Source: Syntrophomonadaceae bacterium
GTDB taxonomy: Bacteria > Bacillota > Dethiobacteria > DTU022
NCBI GenBank assembly: GCA_007136055.1
Contig: SLHT01000050.1
Location: forward strand, 1-6,681
Length of the DNA stretch: 6,681 bases
Direction of reading: 5' to 3'
This document shows, piece by piece, positions 1 through 5,762 of the stretch. The notes below the pieces were generated by a model. It saw only the letters and a program-made list of their open reading frames with translations. It had not been told where the DNA came from and did not search any database. The first letter of the stretch is position 1, and each line of letters starts with the position of its first letter. The position numbers were made by a program, and so were the translations under genes.

Positions 1-49
1 AATTATAAGTTGTAATCAGGAACAATAAGTAAAATAAACTTTTAGCCAA

Positions 50-1099
50 TTAAACAACCGTGATCTGACCGGGAGAGCCGGTAATGATACGGCCAATCAG
101 ATGACCTTCTGCACCTCGTTCTTTTAGAACGGCCAAATACTGTTCAAGTTTTTCTTCGGACAGGGCAACCAGGAGGCCTCCCGAGGTTTGGGGGTCGGCC
201 AGGGTAATGAGGGCGTCTTCTTTTTCTTCAGGAGTGCCCTGCCAGGAGATATGAGCGCGCATGTATTCTAAGTTGCGATAAGCGCCACCCGGAATCATGC
301 CCATGGCGACCATTTCTTTAACTAAAGGGTAAATAGGTATTTGCTTGTAATCAAGTTCTGCAGCGCATTGACTGGAAAGAAGCAATTCATAGAGGTGGCC
401 AAGCAGGCTGAAACCTGTGATATCAGTACATGCCGATACTCCTACCTTGACCATTGCTTCTGAAGGTGCTGCATTAAGGGCAGCCATACCCTCCGTTACA
501 CAGGCAGCTTCTTCAGGGGAGATCATATCGCCTTTTACAGCCGTGGCAATAATACCCGTACCCAGAGGTTTGGTCAGAACGAGACAATCCCCGGCTTTCG
601 CACTGCCGCCGGTAACTAGTTGGTCGATATCAACCAGGCCGGTAATGGAAAGACCATACTTCGGTTCATTATCTTCAACACTGTGTCCGCCGACCAGGAC
701 TGCTCCCGCTTCAATTATTTTATCGTAACCACCGCGAAGAATTGCTTCCATAATCTCGAGGGGCAGACAGGAAATGGGAAAACAGATGATGTTTAAGGCG
801 GTCAGCGGTTTGCCGCCCATAGCATAAACATCACTTAAGGCGTTAGCCGCTGCAATTCGGCCAAAGTCATAAGGGTCATCGACAATAGGGGTGAAAAAAT
901 CTACAGTTTGAACCAGGGCCTGGGTTTCAGAAATACGGTAGACCCCTGCATCGGCAAAGTGCTGTTCGCGGTTCAGATAGTTTGGATCATCTAAAGCAGG
1001 CAAGCAGCGCAGAACCTGCGCAAGGGCCTCGGGCCCTATCTTGGCTGCTCAACCGGCGCTGGTTGTCATCTTGGTCAGTCGGATTTCTTCGCGGCTCAT
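50..1099 (-). CDS. selD: Selenide, water dikinase SelD (selenophosphate synthetase), selenocysteine-containing, UGA at codon 17
   Basis: This enzyme makes selenophosphate from selenide and ATP, the selenium donor for Sec-tRNA synthesis by SelA. The reading frame visible without recoding begins only at a TTG at 1003, but it continues upstream in frame through one TGA (1049-1051) to an ATG at 1099 preceded by AAAGGAGG. The full product is 349 residues, about the usual SelD length. The N-terminus reads LTKMTTSAG-U-AAKIGPEAL, so Sec17 falls at the catalytic Cys17 position of E. coli SelD and Lys20 at its catalytic lysine. The second cysteine of E. coli (Cys19) is Ala here. The conserved aspartates are present: Asp50 (ADAGVY), Asp67 (TVDFF), Asp90 (ALSDVYAMGG) and Asp226 (TDITGF). 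GGHSVED and ADPQTSGG are further family motifs. It is the last gene of selA-selB-selD. No separate promoter or terminator was seen. Identity is very secure; use of Sec is inferred from position, motif and neighbouring selA and selB. Confidence 0.96.
1003..1048 (-). promoter_or_regulatory. Candidate bacterial SECIS element of selD
   Basis: Bacterial SECIS hairpins lie in the coding sequence just after the UGA and bind the C-terminal winged helices of SelB. On the minus strand, 1021-1007 reads GCGCAG-GTT-CTGCGC, a perfect 6-bp stem with a small loop starting with G, 33 nt after the UGA. The core GCAGGUUCUGC is close to GCAGGUCUGC, the apical part of the E. coli fdhF SECIS as I recall it. A second perfect hairpin, AGGGCC-CGA-GGCCCT, occupies 1037-1023. 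AGCAGC (1049-1044) can also pair with GCTGCT (1008-1003), closing both hairpins but competing with the base of the first. The hairpins are seen; which fold SelB recognises is inferred. Confidence 0.7.
1049..1051 (-). other. In-frame UGA selenocysteine codon of selD (Sec17)
   Basis: The plus strand reads TCA, so the mRNA reads UGA. The codon lies 48 nt from the ATG at 1099, in frame, with coherent SelD sequence on both sides. It occupies the position where SelD proteins carry their active-site Cys or Sec. A random nonsense mutation exactly there, with the upstream part, ribosome binding site and frame intact and selA and selB alongside, is far less likely than recoding. Confidence 0.93.
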
Positions 1100-1107
1100 A
1101 TTGTATT

Positions 1108-1115
1108 CCTCCTTT
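1108..1115 (-). promoter_or_regulatory. Ribosome binding site of selD
   Basis: The minus strand reads AAAGGAGG, 8 nt before the ATG at 1099. This near-perfect Shine-Dalgarno upstream of the UGA decides the true start. The TTG at 1003 has no comparable site; the bases just before it belong to the SECIS-like hairpin. Confidence 0.9.
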
Positions 1116-1153
1116 CAAGAGAGAAATCAGCAAGTGGAGGGGTTGATTGACCT

Positions 1154-1190
1154 GACACAAAACCCCCGTCCCCTTGTGTTCCCTTGTGTT
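1154..1190. repeat. REP/RAYT-like palindromic element with a tandem 10-mer
   Basis: The plus strand holds ACACAA (1155-1160) and TTGTGT (1174-1179) as an inverted repeat around a C-rich centre (AACCCCCGTCCCC, 1161-1173). The 10-mer CCCTTGTGTT is then directly repeated, at 1171-1180 and 1181-1190. Minus-strand pieces such as ACACAAGGGGACGG resemble the ACAAGGGGACGGTT-type dispersed palindromes that I recall from many anaerobe genomes, linked to REP-associated tyrosine transposases. The structure is seen; the family link is from memory. It fills much of the selB-selD spacer and is probably a non-autonomous relic, since no transposase gene is present. Confidence 0.6.
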
Positions 1191-1196
1191 CTTATG

Positions 1197-3104
1197 CTAC
1201 AATTTCAAGGTTATACGGTGATCTTCGACCCGCCTGGTGACTTTTACCTGATCGAAGTGTTCGAGCAAGGCCTGGGCGTACTTACGCGAGCTGCCTGTTA
1301 TGTCGCGGAACTGGGCAAGGGTAAGTTGTTCATTTTCGGCAAAATGCTTCCTTAGTAGGGTTAGCGCTTCATTATAGGCATCGCAGTGGAAATAGAGCTC
1401 TTCGCTGATTTTTATCAGGACATCTTTGCTGACAAGGTAATTAAAGAGCTCGTCCTTGCGGGCCTGGTTGACGTCGATCTTTTCCAGGGCATCTCTTACC
1501 GAAGGCGGTTGAAACCAGCCCGTGCGGTATAAGCCAGCAAGATCGTCGAGTTTATTTTTATCTTTTGCCGAAGGTTCGGCTTTGAAACCATAGAGAGAAA
1601 CCAGATCGCTTTTAGCTGAAACAAGCTCCCTTTTTTGCAGGCTCTCAAGCAGAGCATCGTAATCGCGCTGGGTAAAAGCAGATGGCAAAAGCCCCTTTAA
1701 GCGTGCCCGGGACATGCCCGGAGCCAGGGGTTGCTCCCGGTGATATTTTTCCAGCTCGGCCAGCAACTTTTCCTCATATTCTTTCAATATTGCCGTAACG
1801 ATATAGGCGCTACCCAGCTTTTGGACCAGGGTCTGTGCGGATAGTTCTTCGAGAATGGCATCTACTTTATCTCGGCCTAAACGGGTTTCTCTGGCCAGTC
1901 GACCGCTGTCGGCAGCTTTTAGTTCTTCAAGCTTGCGCCGCACGAAGGCGGAATCGCCTCCTGCTGAGGGGGCTTTTTTAAGTTCCTGAAGTCTCTCAAT
2001 CACCTCGGTACGGAAGCGGCGGTGCTTCACAGGGTAAGGATCGAGCACTTTTCCTCCCCCGATAGTGGTCATCGGCGAATAGGAACGAATCACAAAAGGA
2101 TCGCCGCGTTCAGCAACCAGGGGGCGGTCGAGGCGGCACTGGACGAGCGCATTTTGACCCGGTTGGAGTTCTTTACTGTCAAGCAGGTGAAGCCTCGCTA
2201 CGGTGCGGGCCGTGCCGAGAAAGAAATGAACCGGATCTAAATTTTTGATCCGCCGCGGAGCTCTCTCTAATAATTCAACCGATACATCTACCAGATCAGT
2301 CTGCCGATAATAGCCGGGGTTACTAATCACGCTTCCCCTCAGGACTTGGTCTTTTTCCAGGCCTGAGAGGTTTAAGGCAACCCTGGTGCCTGCTTTTGCT
2401 TCCTTTACATCGTCATCATGAACCTGTATGTTGCGCACTCTTACCTCGAGACCGGGAGGAACAATGGAAACGGTATCGCCTACGTGTACCGATCCCTGAA
2501 CAAGGGTACCGGTAACCACGGTACCAAAACCGGAAATGACGAAAGAACGATCTACGGGCAGGCGCAGGGGCCCTGTAGAATCGCGCGGCTCAAGATCGGA
2601 GGTGAGGCTGTCAATCAAAATTTTAAGTTCTTCTATCCCCTGGTTTTTTATGGCCGAAACAAAATGAATTGGAGCACTTTTTAAAAACGTTCCTTCCAGT
2701 TCTTCCCTGATTTCATCTCGGACCAATTCGCGCCATTCTTCTTCGACCAGGTCGATCTTTGTAATGACAACGATTCCTATCCGGGTCCCGAGCAATTCAA
2801 GGATTTCAAGATGTTCCCTGGTCTGGGGCATTACCCCTTCGGAAGCGTCAACGACAAGCATAACCAGGTCCATGCCTGCAGCACCTGCCAGCATATTGTG
2901 AATAAAACGTTCATGGCCCGGCACATCAACTACTCCGGCCAACCTTCCACCGGGCAGCCTGAAAGGGGCAAAGCCTAAATCGATGGAGATCCCGCGTTCT
3001 TTTTCTTCCTGGAAGCGGTCGGTATCGATTCCGGTTAGCGCTTTGATCAGCACTGTTTTGCCGTGATCAACATGCCCGGCTGTTCCTATAATTAGTTGTT
3101 CCAA
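1197..3104 (-). CDS. selB: Selenocysteine-specific translation elongation factor SelB
   Basis: SelB is a GTPase that binds Sec-tRNA(Sec) and the SECIS hairpin and delivers the tRNA to UGA on the ribosome. The 635-residue length fits the clostridial SelB class. The G domain shows GHVDHGKT (10-17), the switch I region RGISIDLG (38-44), DVPGHE (60-65) and TKID (115-118, where most GTPases have NKxD). Switch I has Ser where EF-Tu has Thr; the hydroxyl is kept. The EF-Tu-like beta-barrel domains follow, from about 175 to 360, with SGFGTVVTGT at 191-200. From about 365 to the end are the winged-helix domains, ending in a TGSSRKYAQALLEHFD-type motif (603-618) that fits the RNA-binding C-terminus. 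It starts with TTG at 3104, 18 nt after the selA stop, with AGGAG 8 nt upstream. In this window selD is its visible client. Confidence 0.97.
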   Translation of the reverse strand: MEQLIIGTAGHVDHGKTVLIKALTGIDTDRFQEEKERGISIDLGFAPFRLPGGRLAGVVDVPGHERFIHNMLAGAAGMDLVMLVVDASEGVMPQTREHLEILELLGTRIGIVVITKIDLVEEEWRELVRDEIREELEGTFLKSAPIHFVSAIKNQGIEELKILIDSLTSDLEPRDSTGPLRLPVDRSFVISGFGTVVTGTLVQGSVHVGDTVSIVPPGLEVRVRNIQVHDDDVKEAKAGTRVALNLSGLEKDQVLRGSVISNPGYYRQTDLVDVSVELLERAPRRIKNLDPVHFFLGTARTVARLHLLDSKELQPGQNALVQCRLDRPLVAERGDPFVIRSYSPMTTIGGGKVLDPYPVKHRRFRTEVIERLQELKKAPSAGGDSAFVRRKLEELKAADSGRLARETRLGRDKVDAILEELSAQTLVQKLGSAYIVTAILKEYEEKLLAELEKYHREQPLAPGMSRARLKGLLPSAFTQRDYDALLESLQKRELVSAKSDLVSLYGFKAEPSAKDKNKLDDLAGLYRTGWFQPPSVRDALEKIDVNQARKDELFNYLVSKDVLIKISEELYFHCDAYNEALTLLRKHFAENEQLTLAQFRDITGSSRKYAQALLEHFDQVKVTRRVEDHRITLKL

Positions 3105-3112
3105 ATTTATAG

Positions 3113-3117
3113 CTCCT
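3113..3117 (-). promoter_or_regulatory. Ribosome binding site supporting the TTG start of selB
   Basis: AGGAG on the minus strand lies 8 nt before the TTG at 3104-3102, and the encoded N-terminus (MEQLIIGTAGHVDHGKT) is the expected SelB beginning. No in-frame ATG lies close by, so TTG is the supported start; it may lower SelB yield relative to SelA. Confidence 0.85.
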
Positions 3118-3122
3118 TTTAT

Positions 3123-4547
3123 CTAACCCTGGTAGGCTTTCCTAACCGTCTCAACAAGAGTAGCTTCCTGGTTTTCAAATACGGTACGGGGGTCAAAAAG
3201 CAGGGTGTCTTGCTGGAGACGTAAAATTACCGGTGGGTTGGTGTGACGCAGTCTGTCAATCAGCTCAGTCGGGTGCAAATCTTCTTCGGGCAGCTTTACT
3301 GCTGCCAGGTAAGTAGGAAGTTCTGCTGCCGGCAAAGCTCCACCGCCAACTCTTGATACGCTTTTAACTACACTGACCGGGTCAGTTCCGAAAATATCGC
3401 TTAAACCTTCAGCCAGTTTATGAGCGCGGTGTTTGAGGGATTCTACATCGGCAGTCAGCATGCGCCAGACCGGTATTTCATCTATAGCCTTTTCTTCATC
3501 AAGATATAGGCGCAGGGTAGCTTCTAAAGCAGCAATGGTAAACTTATCGACCCGCAGGGTTCTTGCCAACTGGTTGGTGCGGATGCCAGATATTATATCC
3601 TTGCGGCCGACAATTATTCCGGCCTGGGGGCCGCCAAGCATTTTATCGCCACTAAAGGTTACCAGGTCAGCCCCTGCGGCAACGCTGTCCTGAACGCGCG
3701 GTTCAAAAGGCAAGCCGTATTTTTCCAAATCGAGAATGACACCGCTGCCCAGGTCTTCAATTAGAAGCAGGCCGTGCTGGTAAGCCAAATCAGCAAGCTC
3801 TACGGTTTTAACTTCCGAAGTGAAACCGACCATGTGATAGTTACTGGCGTGCACCTTGAGAAAAGCGGCGGTGTTTTCATTAACTGCAGCTTCGTAATCG
3901 CGGAGATACGTTTTATTTGTTGTCCCGACTTCTACCAGGGCAGCGCCACTGGCAGCCATAATATCGGGAATGCGGAATGAACCGCCGATTTCTACCAGCT
4001 GACCGCGGGAAACAACTACTTCCCTGCCTGATGCAACCGCATTTAGAGCAAGAAAAACTGCGCCTGCATTGTTATTCAGAACAATTGCCGCCTCTGTCCC
4101 ACATAATTCGCAAATCAACTCTTCCAAGTGCTCATGGCGCGAACCGCGTTTTCCACTTTGCAGTGAAAACTCCAGGTTGTTATAGTTTGCGGCTATGCTA
4201 TTTAAAGCCTTAACAGCGGTTCCGGGAAGCGGAGCACGACCGAGGTTTGTATGGATAATAATGCCGGTAGCGTTAATTAAAGCCTTCAGATTTGAGCCGG
4301 CATTTTTTTCAGCCAGGGCAGCTACCTCTATGGCCAGGGTGGCGGGAGAAAGATCGATGTTTTCGGGTATATTTTCATCTGCATCAGCGTAACCAGTTAT
4401 TGTCTGGCGATAGGAGGCAATTGTATCCTGGGCCGCCTGCAGGACCACGCGTCGGGGCAAGCGTTTTAGCAAATCAGCTAAAAACGGTTCACGCAGCAGG
4501 CTGTCAACCGCCGGCAGTTCTCTTAGCAGTGACTGATAATTGCTCAT
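3123..4547 (-). CDS. selA: L-seryl-tRNA(Sec) selenium transferase SelA
   Basis: SelA is the PLP-dependent enzyme that converts Ser-tRNA(Sec) to Sec-tRNA(Sec) with selenophosphate; the E. coli enzyme is a large homo-oligomer. The 474-residue product compares with 463 in E. coli. The PLP lysine is Lys302 in FSGDKMLGGPQAG (298-310). Other family signatures are INATGIIIHTNLGRAPL (91-107), SGKRGSRHEHLE (131-142), and the aspartate-bearing IEDLGSG (263-269) ahead of the PLP lysine. The N-terminal roughly 80 residues form the helical tRNA-contacting part. The frame stays open to a GTG at 4613, but the ATG at 4547 is chosen because AGAGG lies 7 nt upstream, MSNYQSLLRELP is a typical SelA beginning, and the longer form would overlap a TATAAT box. 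It is first in the sel operon. Ser-tRNA(Sec), the substrate, must come from a selC gene outside this window. Confidence 0.97.
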   Translation of the reverse strand: MSNYQSLLRELPAVDSLLREPFLADLLKRLPRRVVLQAAQDTIASYRQTITGYADADENIPENIDLSPATLAIEVAALAEKNAGSNLKALINATGIIIHTNLGRAPLPGTAVKALNSIAANYNNLEFSLQSGKRGSRHEHLEELICELCGTEAAIVLNNNAGAVFLALNAVASGREVVVSRGQLVEIGGSFRIPDIMAASGAALVEVGTTNKTYLRDYEAAVNENTAAFLKVHASNYHMVGFTSEVKTVELADLAYQHGLLLIEDLGSGVILDLEKYGLPFEPRVQDSVAAGADLVTFSGDKMLGGPQAGIIVGRKDIISGIRTNQLARTLRVDKFTIAALEATLRLYLDEEKAIDEIPVWRMLTADVESLKHRAHKLAEGLSDIFGTDPVSVVKSVSRVGGGALPAAELPTYLAAVKLPEEDLHPTELIDRLRHTNPPVILRLQQDTLLFDPRTVFENQEATLVETVRKAYQG

Positions 4548-4554
4548 ATGACTA

Positions 4555-4559
4555 CCTCT
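4555..4559 (-). promoter_or_regulatory. Ribosome binding site deciding the selA start
   Basis: AGAGG on the minus strand lies 7 nt before the ATG at 4547. It favours this ATG over the in-frame GTG at 4613, which would add 22 residues not expected in SelA. Confidence 0.75.
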
Positions 4560-4610
4560 TCTCCATGTAAAACAGGTTTTGTCCAGCTCTGACTGCATTG
4601 ACACGCCAAG

Positions 4611-4625
4611 CACTATTATATAGTG
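4611..4625. promoter_or_regulatory. Palindrome containing a TATAAT box upstream of selA
   Basis: CACTAT-TAT-ATAGTG is a perfect 6+6 inverted repeat with a 3-nt centre. On the minus strand it contains TATAAT (4620-4615), a consensus -10 box about 70 nt before selA. No good -35 lies 16-18 nt upstream (the best spot reads AGTTAA), while TGGACA (4648-4643) is 22 nt away, too far. It could be a weak or activated promoter, an operator, or chance in AT-rich DNA. Confidence 0.4.
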
Positions 4626-4654
4626 ATTTTTACATAATTAACTGTCCATATGTT

Positions 4655-4683
4655 ATTATAACAACTATAAAGCGTGCTTGAAA
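4655..4683 (-). promoter_or_regulatory. Candidate extended -10 promoter of the sel operon
   Basis: On the minus strand TGTTATAAT (4663-4655) is an extended -10 element (TG-N-TATAAT). A weak -35, TTTCAA (4683-4678), lies 17 nt upstream. Transcription would start near 4648 and give selA a leader of about 100 nt. This is the best sigma-A-like site in the 271-nt spacer 4548-4818. That spacer otherwise shows only a weak 5-bp hairpin at 4754-4769 without a U-tract, and no convincing terminator. Confidence 0.45.
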
Positions 4684-4818
4684 GCCATCTGGTCCGAGCT
4701 CATTAAAGAACCATATGTAACTTGCCTGGCATATCAGGATTTGTAATTATGTCACAGCCTCAAAGCTGTTCTTCAACATTAAAGTCCAACAAAAACCATG
4801 ATCACAACAGTTGAAACA

Positions 4819-5379
4819 TTAATTATTCTTTTTCGTATAGCCAATCGAAAGGCCAAGCGGGCTTGTTTCGAGATAACTTCCGGCACAAAACCCGAGCAGG
4901 TTACATTTTTCAAAGTCTATTCTTCCTTTATCGTCAAGGTTTGCCGATTCAACATAGGAAGATACCACCTCTGCTATGAAAACGGTATGGCTGTCAAGTT
5001 CTACGATGTGTTCAATCCTGCACTCCATACTGATTGGGCATTCTTCAATCATCGGAGCCTGCTTCAGGGTTCCTTTAACAGCAGTTAAGTTAAAGTGCTC
5101 GAACTTATTCACGTCCTGCCCGCTTAAAGTGCCGCAACCGTCAGCTACATCAACATGATTCTTACCAGGCATATTTACGGTAAATTCCCCGCTATCCTTA
5201 ATGATCTGATAGGAATGACGGTTAGGACGCACTGCGGCAGTAATCATTGGTGGTGAAGAGTTAACTACTCCGACCCAGGCCAGGGTGATGATGTTAATTT
5301 CCTTGCCGTTGCCACAGCCAATCAGGGCTGGGGGTACGGGACCGAGTAAAATTTGAGTTGATTGTTTTTGCTTGGGCAT
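4819..5379 (-). CDS. Flavin reductase-like, FMN-binding protein (flavoredoxin type)
   Basis: The product is a 186-residue soluble protein of the flavin reductase / flavoredoxin family (DIM6/NTAB type). These are split-barrel proteins that bind FMN and pass electrons from NAD(P)H or a partner; the substrate here cannot be read from sequence. The N-terminal part GPVPPALIGCGNG (13-25), NIITLAWVGVVNSSPPMITAAVRP (29-52), HSYQIIKDSGEFTVNMPG (55-72) carries the typical flavin-binding pattern. It has no signal peptide or membrane segment. Two ATGs are in frame, at 5385 and 5379. The second is preferred because GGAGG lies 9 nt before it but only 3 nt before the first. It is 271 nt upstream of selA, so co-transcription is possible but not shown. 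A role in selenium metabolism, such as electron supply, would be guesswork. Confidence 0.88.
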   Translation of the reverse strand: MPKQKQSTQILLGPVPPALIGCGNGKEINIITLAWVGVVNSSPPMITAAVRPNRHSYQIIKDSGEFTVNMPGKNHVDVADGCGTLSGQDVNKFEHFNLTAVKGTLKQAPMIEECPISMECRIEHIVELDSHTVFIAEVVSSYVESANLDDKGRIDFEKCNLLGFCAGSYLETSPLGLSIGYTKKNN

Positions 5380-5388
5380 AATCATATT

Positions 5389-5393
5389 CCTCC
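5389..5393 (-). promoter_or_regulatory. Ribosome binding site choosing the ATG at 5379
   Basis: GGAGG on the minus strand lies 9 nt before the ATG at 5379 and only 3 nt before the ATG at 5385. Normal spacing favours the inner start (MPKQKQ). Confidence 0.75.
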
Positions 5394-5439
5394 ATTTCTA
5401 AGTCTCGCACAGAATATCCCTAATATTTGTCCAGTAGTT

Positions 5440-5580
5440 TTAAGTAGTATCGAAATAATATTTAAACCTGCACTCACTTATTGTTCGGACAGAAGTGTAT
5501 GCGGCCCAGTTCCAGGCTTCCGCTTGGGCATACTCCGTTAAGAGCTTATCCGGAGCTCTTACAAAACATCCGCCGCCCAT
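5440..5580 (-). CDS. Possible 46-residue small protein, unrecognised
   Basis: An ATG at 5580, preceded by AAGGAG with a 6-nt spacer, opens 46 codons to TAA at 5440. The product begins MGGGCFVRAPDKLLTEYA, continues with a helix-like stretch rich in Ala, Trp and Tyr (AEAWNWAAY, 20-28), and ends YYFDTT. It has two cysteines, three basic residues near its C-terminus, no signal peptide and no membrane span. I do not recognise it. Its DNA coincides with a set of hairpins and with an open frame on the other strand (5459-5671), so it may be a chance frame in a structured RNA or a repeat. The ribosome binding site is the main support. Confidence 0.3.
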   Translation of the reverse strand: MGGGCFVRAPDKLLTEYAQAEAWNWAAYTSVRTISECRFKYYFDTT

Positions 5581-5600
5581 GCCGGGCTCCTTCTTAAGCC
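5475..5600 (-). ncRNA. Candidate structured RNA or decayed repeat in the hydrolase-flavin reductase gap
   Basis: In this GC-richer core four hairpins follow each other on the minus strand. GCCC (5587-5584) pairs with GGGC (5578-5575). TAAGAGCT (5561-5554) pairs perfectly with AGCTCTTA (5546-5539) over a 7-nt loop. GTATGC (5533-5528) pairs with GCATAC (5502-5497) and encloses CCAAGC-GGAA-GCCTGG, a stem with one mismatch capped by a GNRA-type GGAA tetraloop. CACTT (5497-5493) pairs with AAGTG (5479-5475). CTCCG (5555-5551) and CGGAG (5537-5533) offer an alternative pairing. I matched it to no known riboswitch, tRNA(Sec), SRP or RNase P RNA. The GNRA loop favours the minus strand. A leader of the flavin reductase gene, an independent RNA, or a dispersed repeat are all open. 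Confidence 0.35.
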
Positions 5601-5733
5601 TTCACTTTGACGATACCGCTAAACCGCTCGCATTATGCCCTTTAAAGGTTACAGTATTGGCACAGCACTAATTATTTTTGTTTAAAGCTTACAGATTTAT
5701 TATATAACTATTCCTGAGATATCACATCGCACT

Positions 5734-5762
5734 ATTATAGATTTAGCAACCGTGGATTTTAA
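5734..5762 (-). promoter_or_regulatory. Candidate promoter at the 3' end of the hydrolase gene
   Basis: On the minus strand TTAAAA (5762-5757) is followed, 17 nt on, by TATAAT (5739-5734). Transcription would start near 5727 and cover the structured core, the small ORF and then the flavin reductase gene. The 11-mer TATAATAGTGC here is identical to the one in the palindrome upstream of selA (4620-4610). The rest of the 379-nt gap (5380-5758) is AT-rich, with nothing else recognised. Confidence 0.4.

Noticed and set aside
50..1003. A 317-residue SelD starting at TTG 1003
   Set aside because: It lacks the catalytic N-terminal segment and a ribosome binding site. The frame continues through UGA to a well-supported ATG at 1099.
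1041..1355. Open frames on the plus strand over selD, selB, selA and flavin reductase (for example 1041-1355, 2022-2240, 3433-3693, 4798-5088)
   Set aside because: They overlap strongly supported minus-strand genes, lack family resemblance and have no good ribosome binding sites; they are antisense shadows.
4548..4613. N-terminal extension of SelA from GTG at 4613
   Set aside because: The extra 22 residues do not look like SelA, the start overlaps a TATAAT box, and the ATG at 4547 has a good ribosome binding site.
4754..4769. ACAGC-CTCAAA-GCTGT hairpin as terminator of the flavin reductase gene
   Set aside because: The stem is only 5 bp, and no run of T follows on the minus strand.
4548..4818. 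A tRNA(Sec) gene (selC) near the sel operon
   Set aside because: I searched both strands of the spacers for a TCA-anticodon arm with a long acceptor stem and CCA end and found none. selC must lie outside the window.
5370..5530. Direct repeat of GCTTGGGCATA (5370-5380 and 5523-5531 area)
   Set aside because: The match is about 11 nt, one copy is the flavin reductase start region, and the flanks do not match; probably chance.
5440..5671. A second selenoprotein read through the TGA upstream of the small ORF (minus strand, in frame before ATG 5580)
   Set aside because: Between the preceding in-frame TAG and the TGA there is no ATG, GTG or TTG, and the hairpin after the TGA is only 4 bp, so there is no support for Sec decoding.
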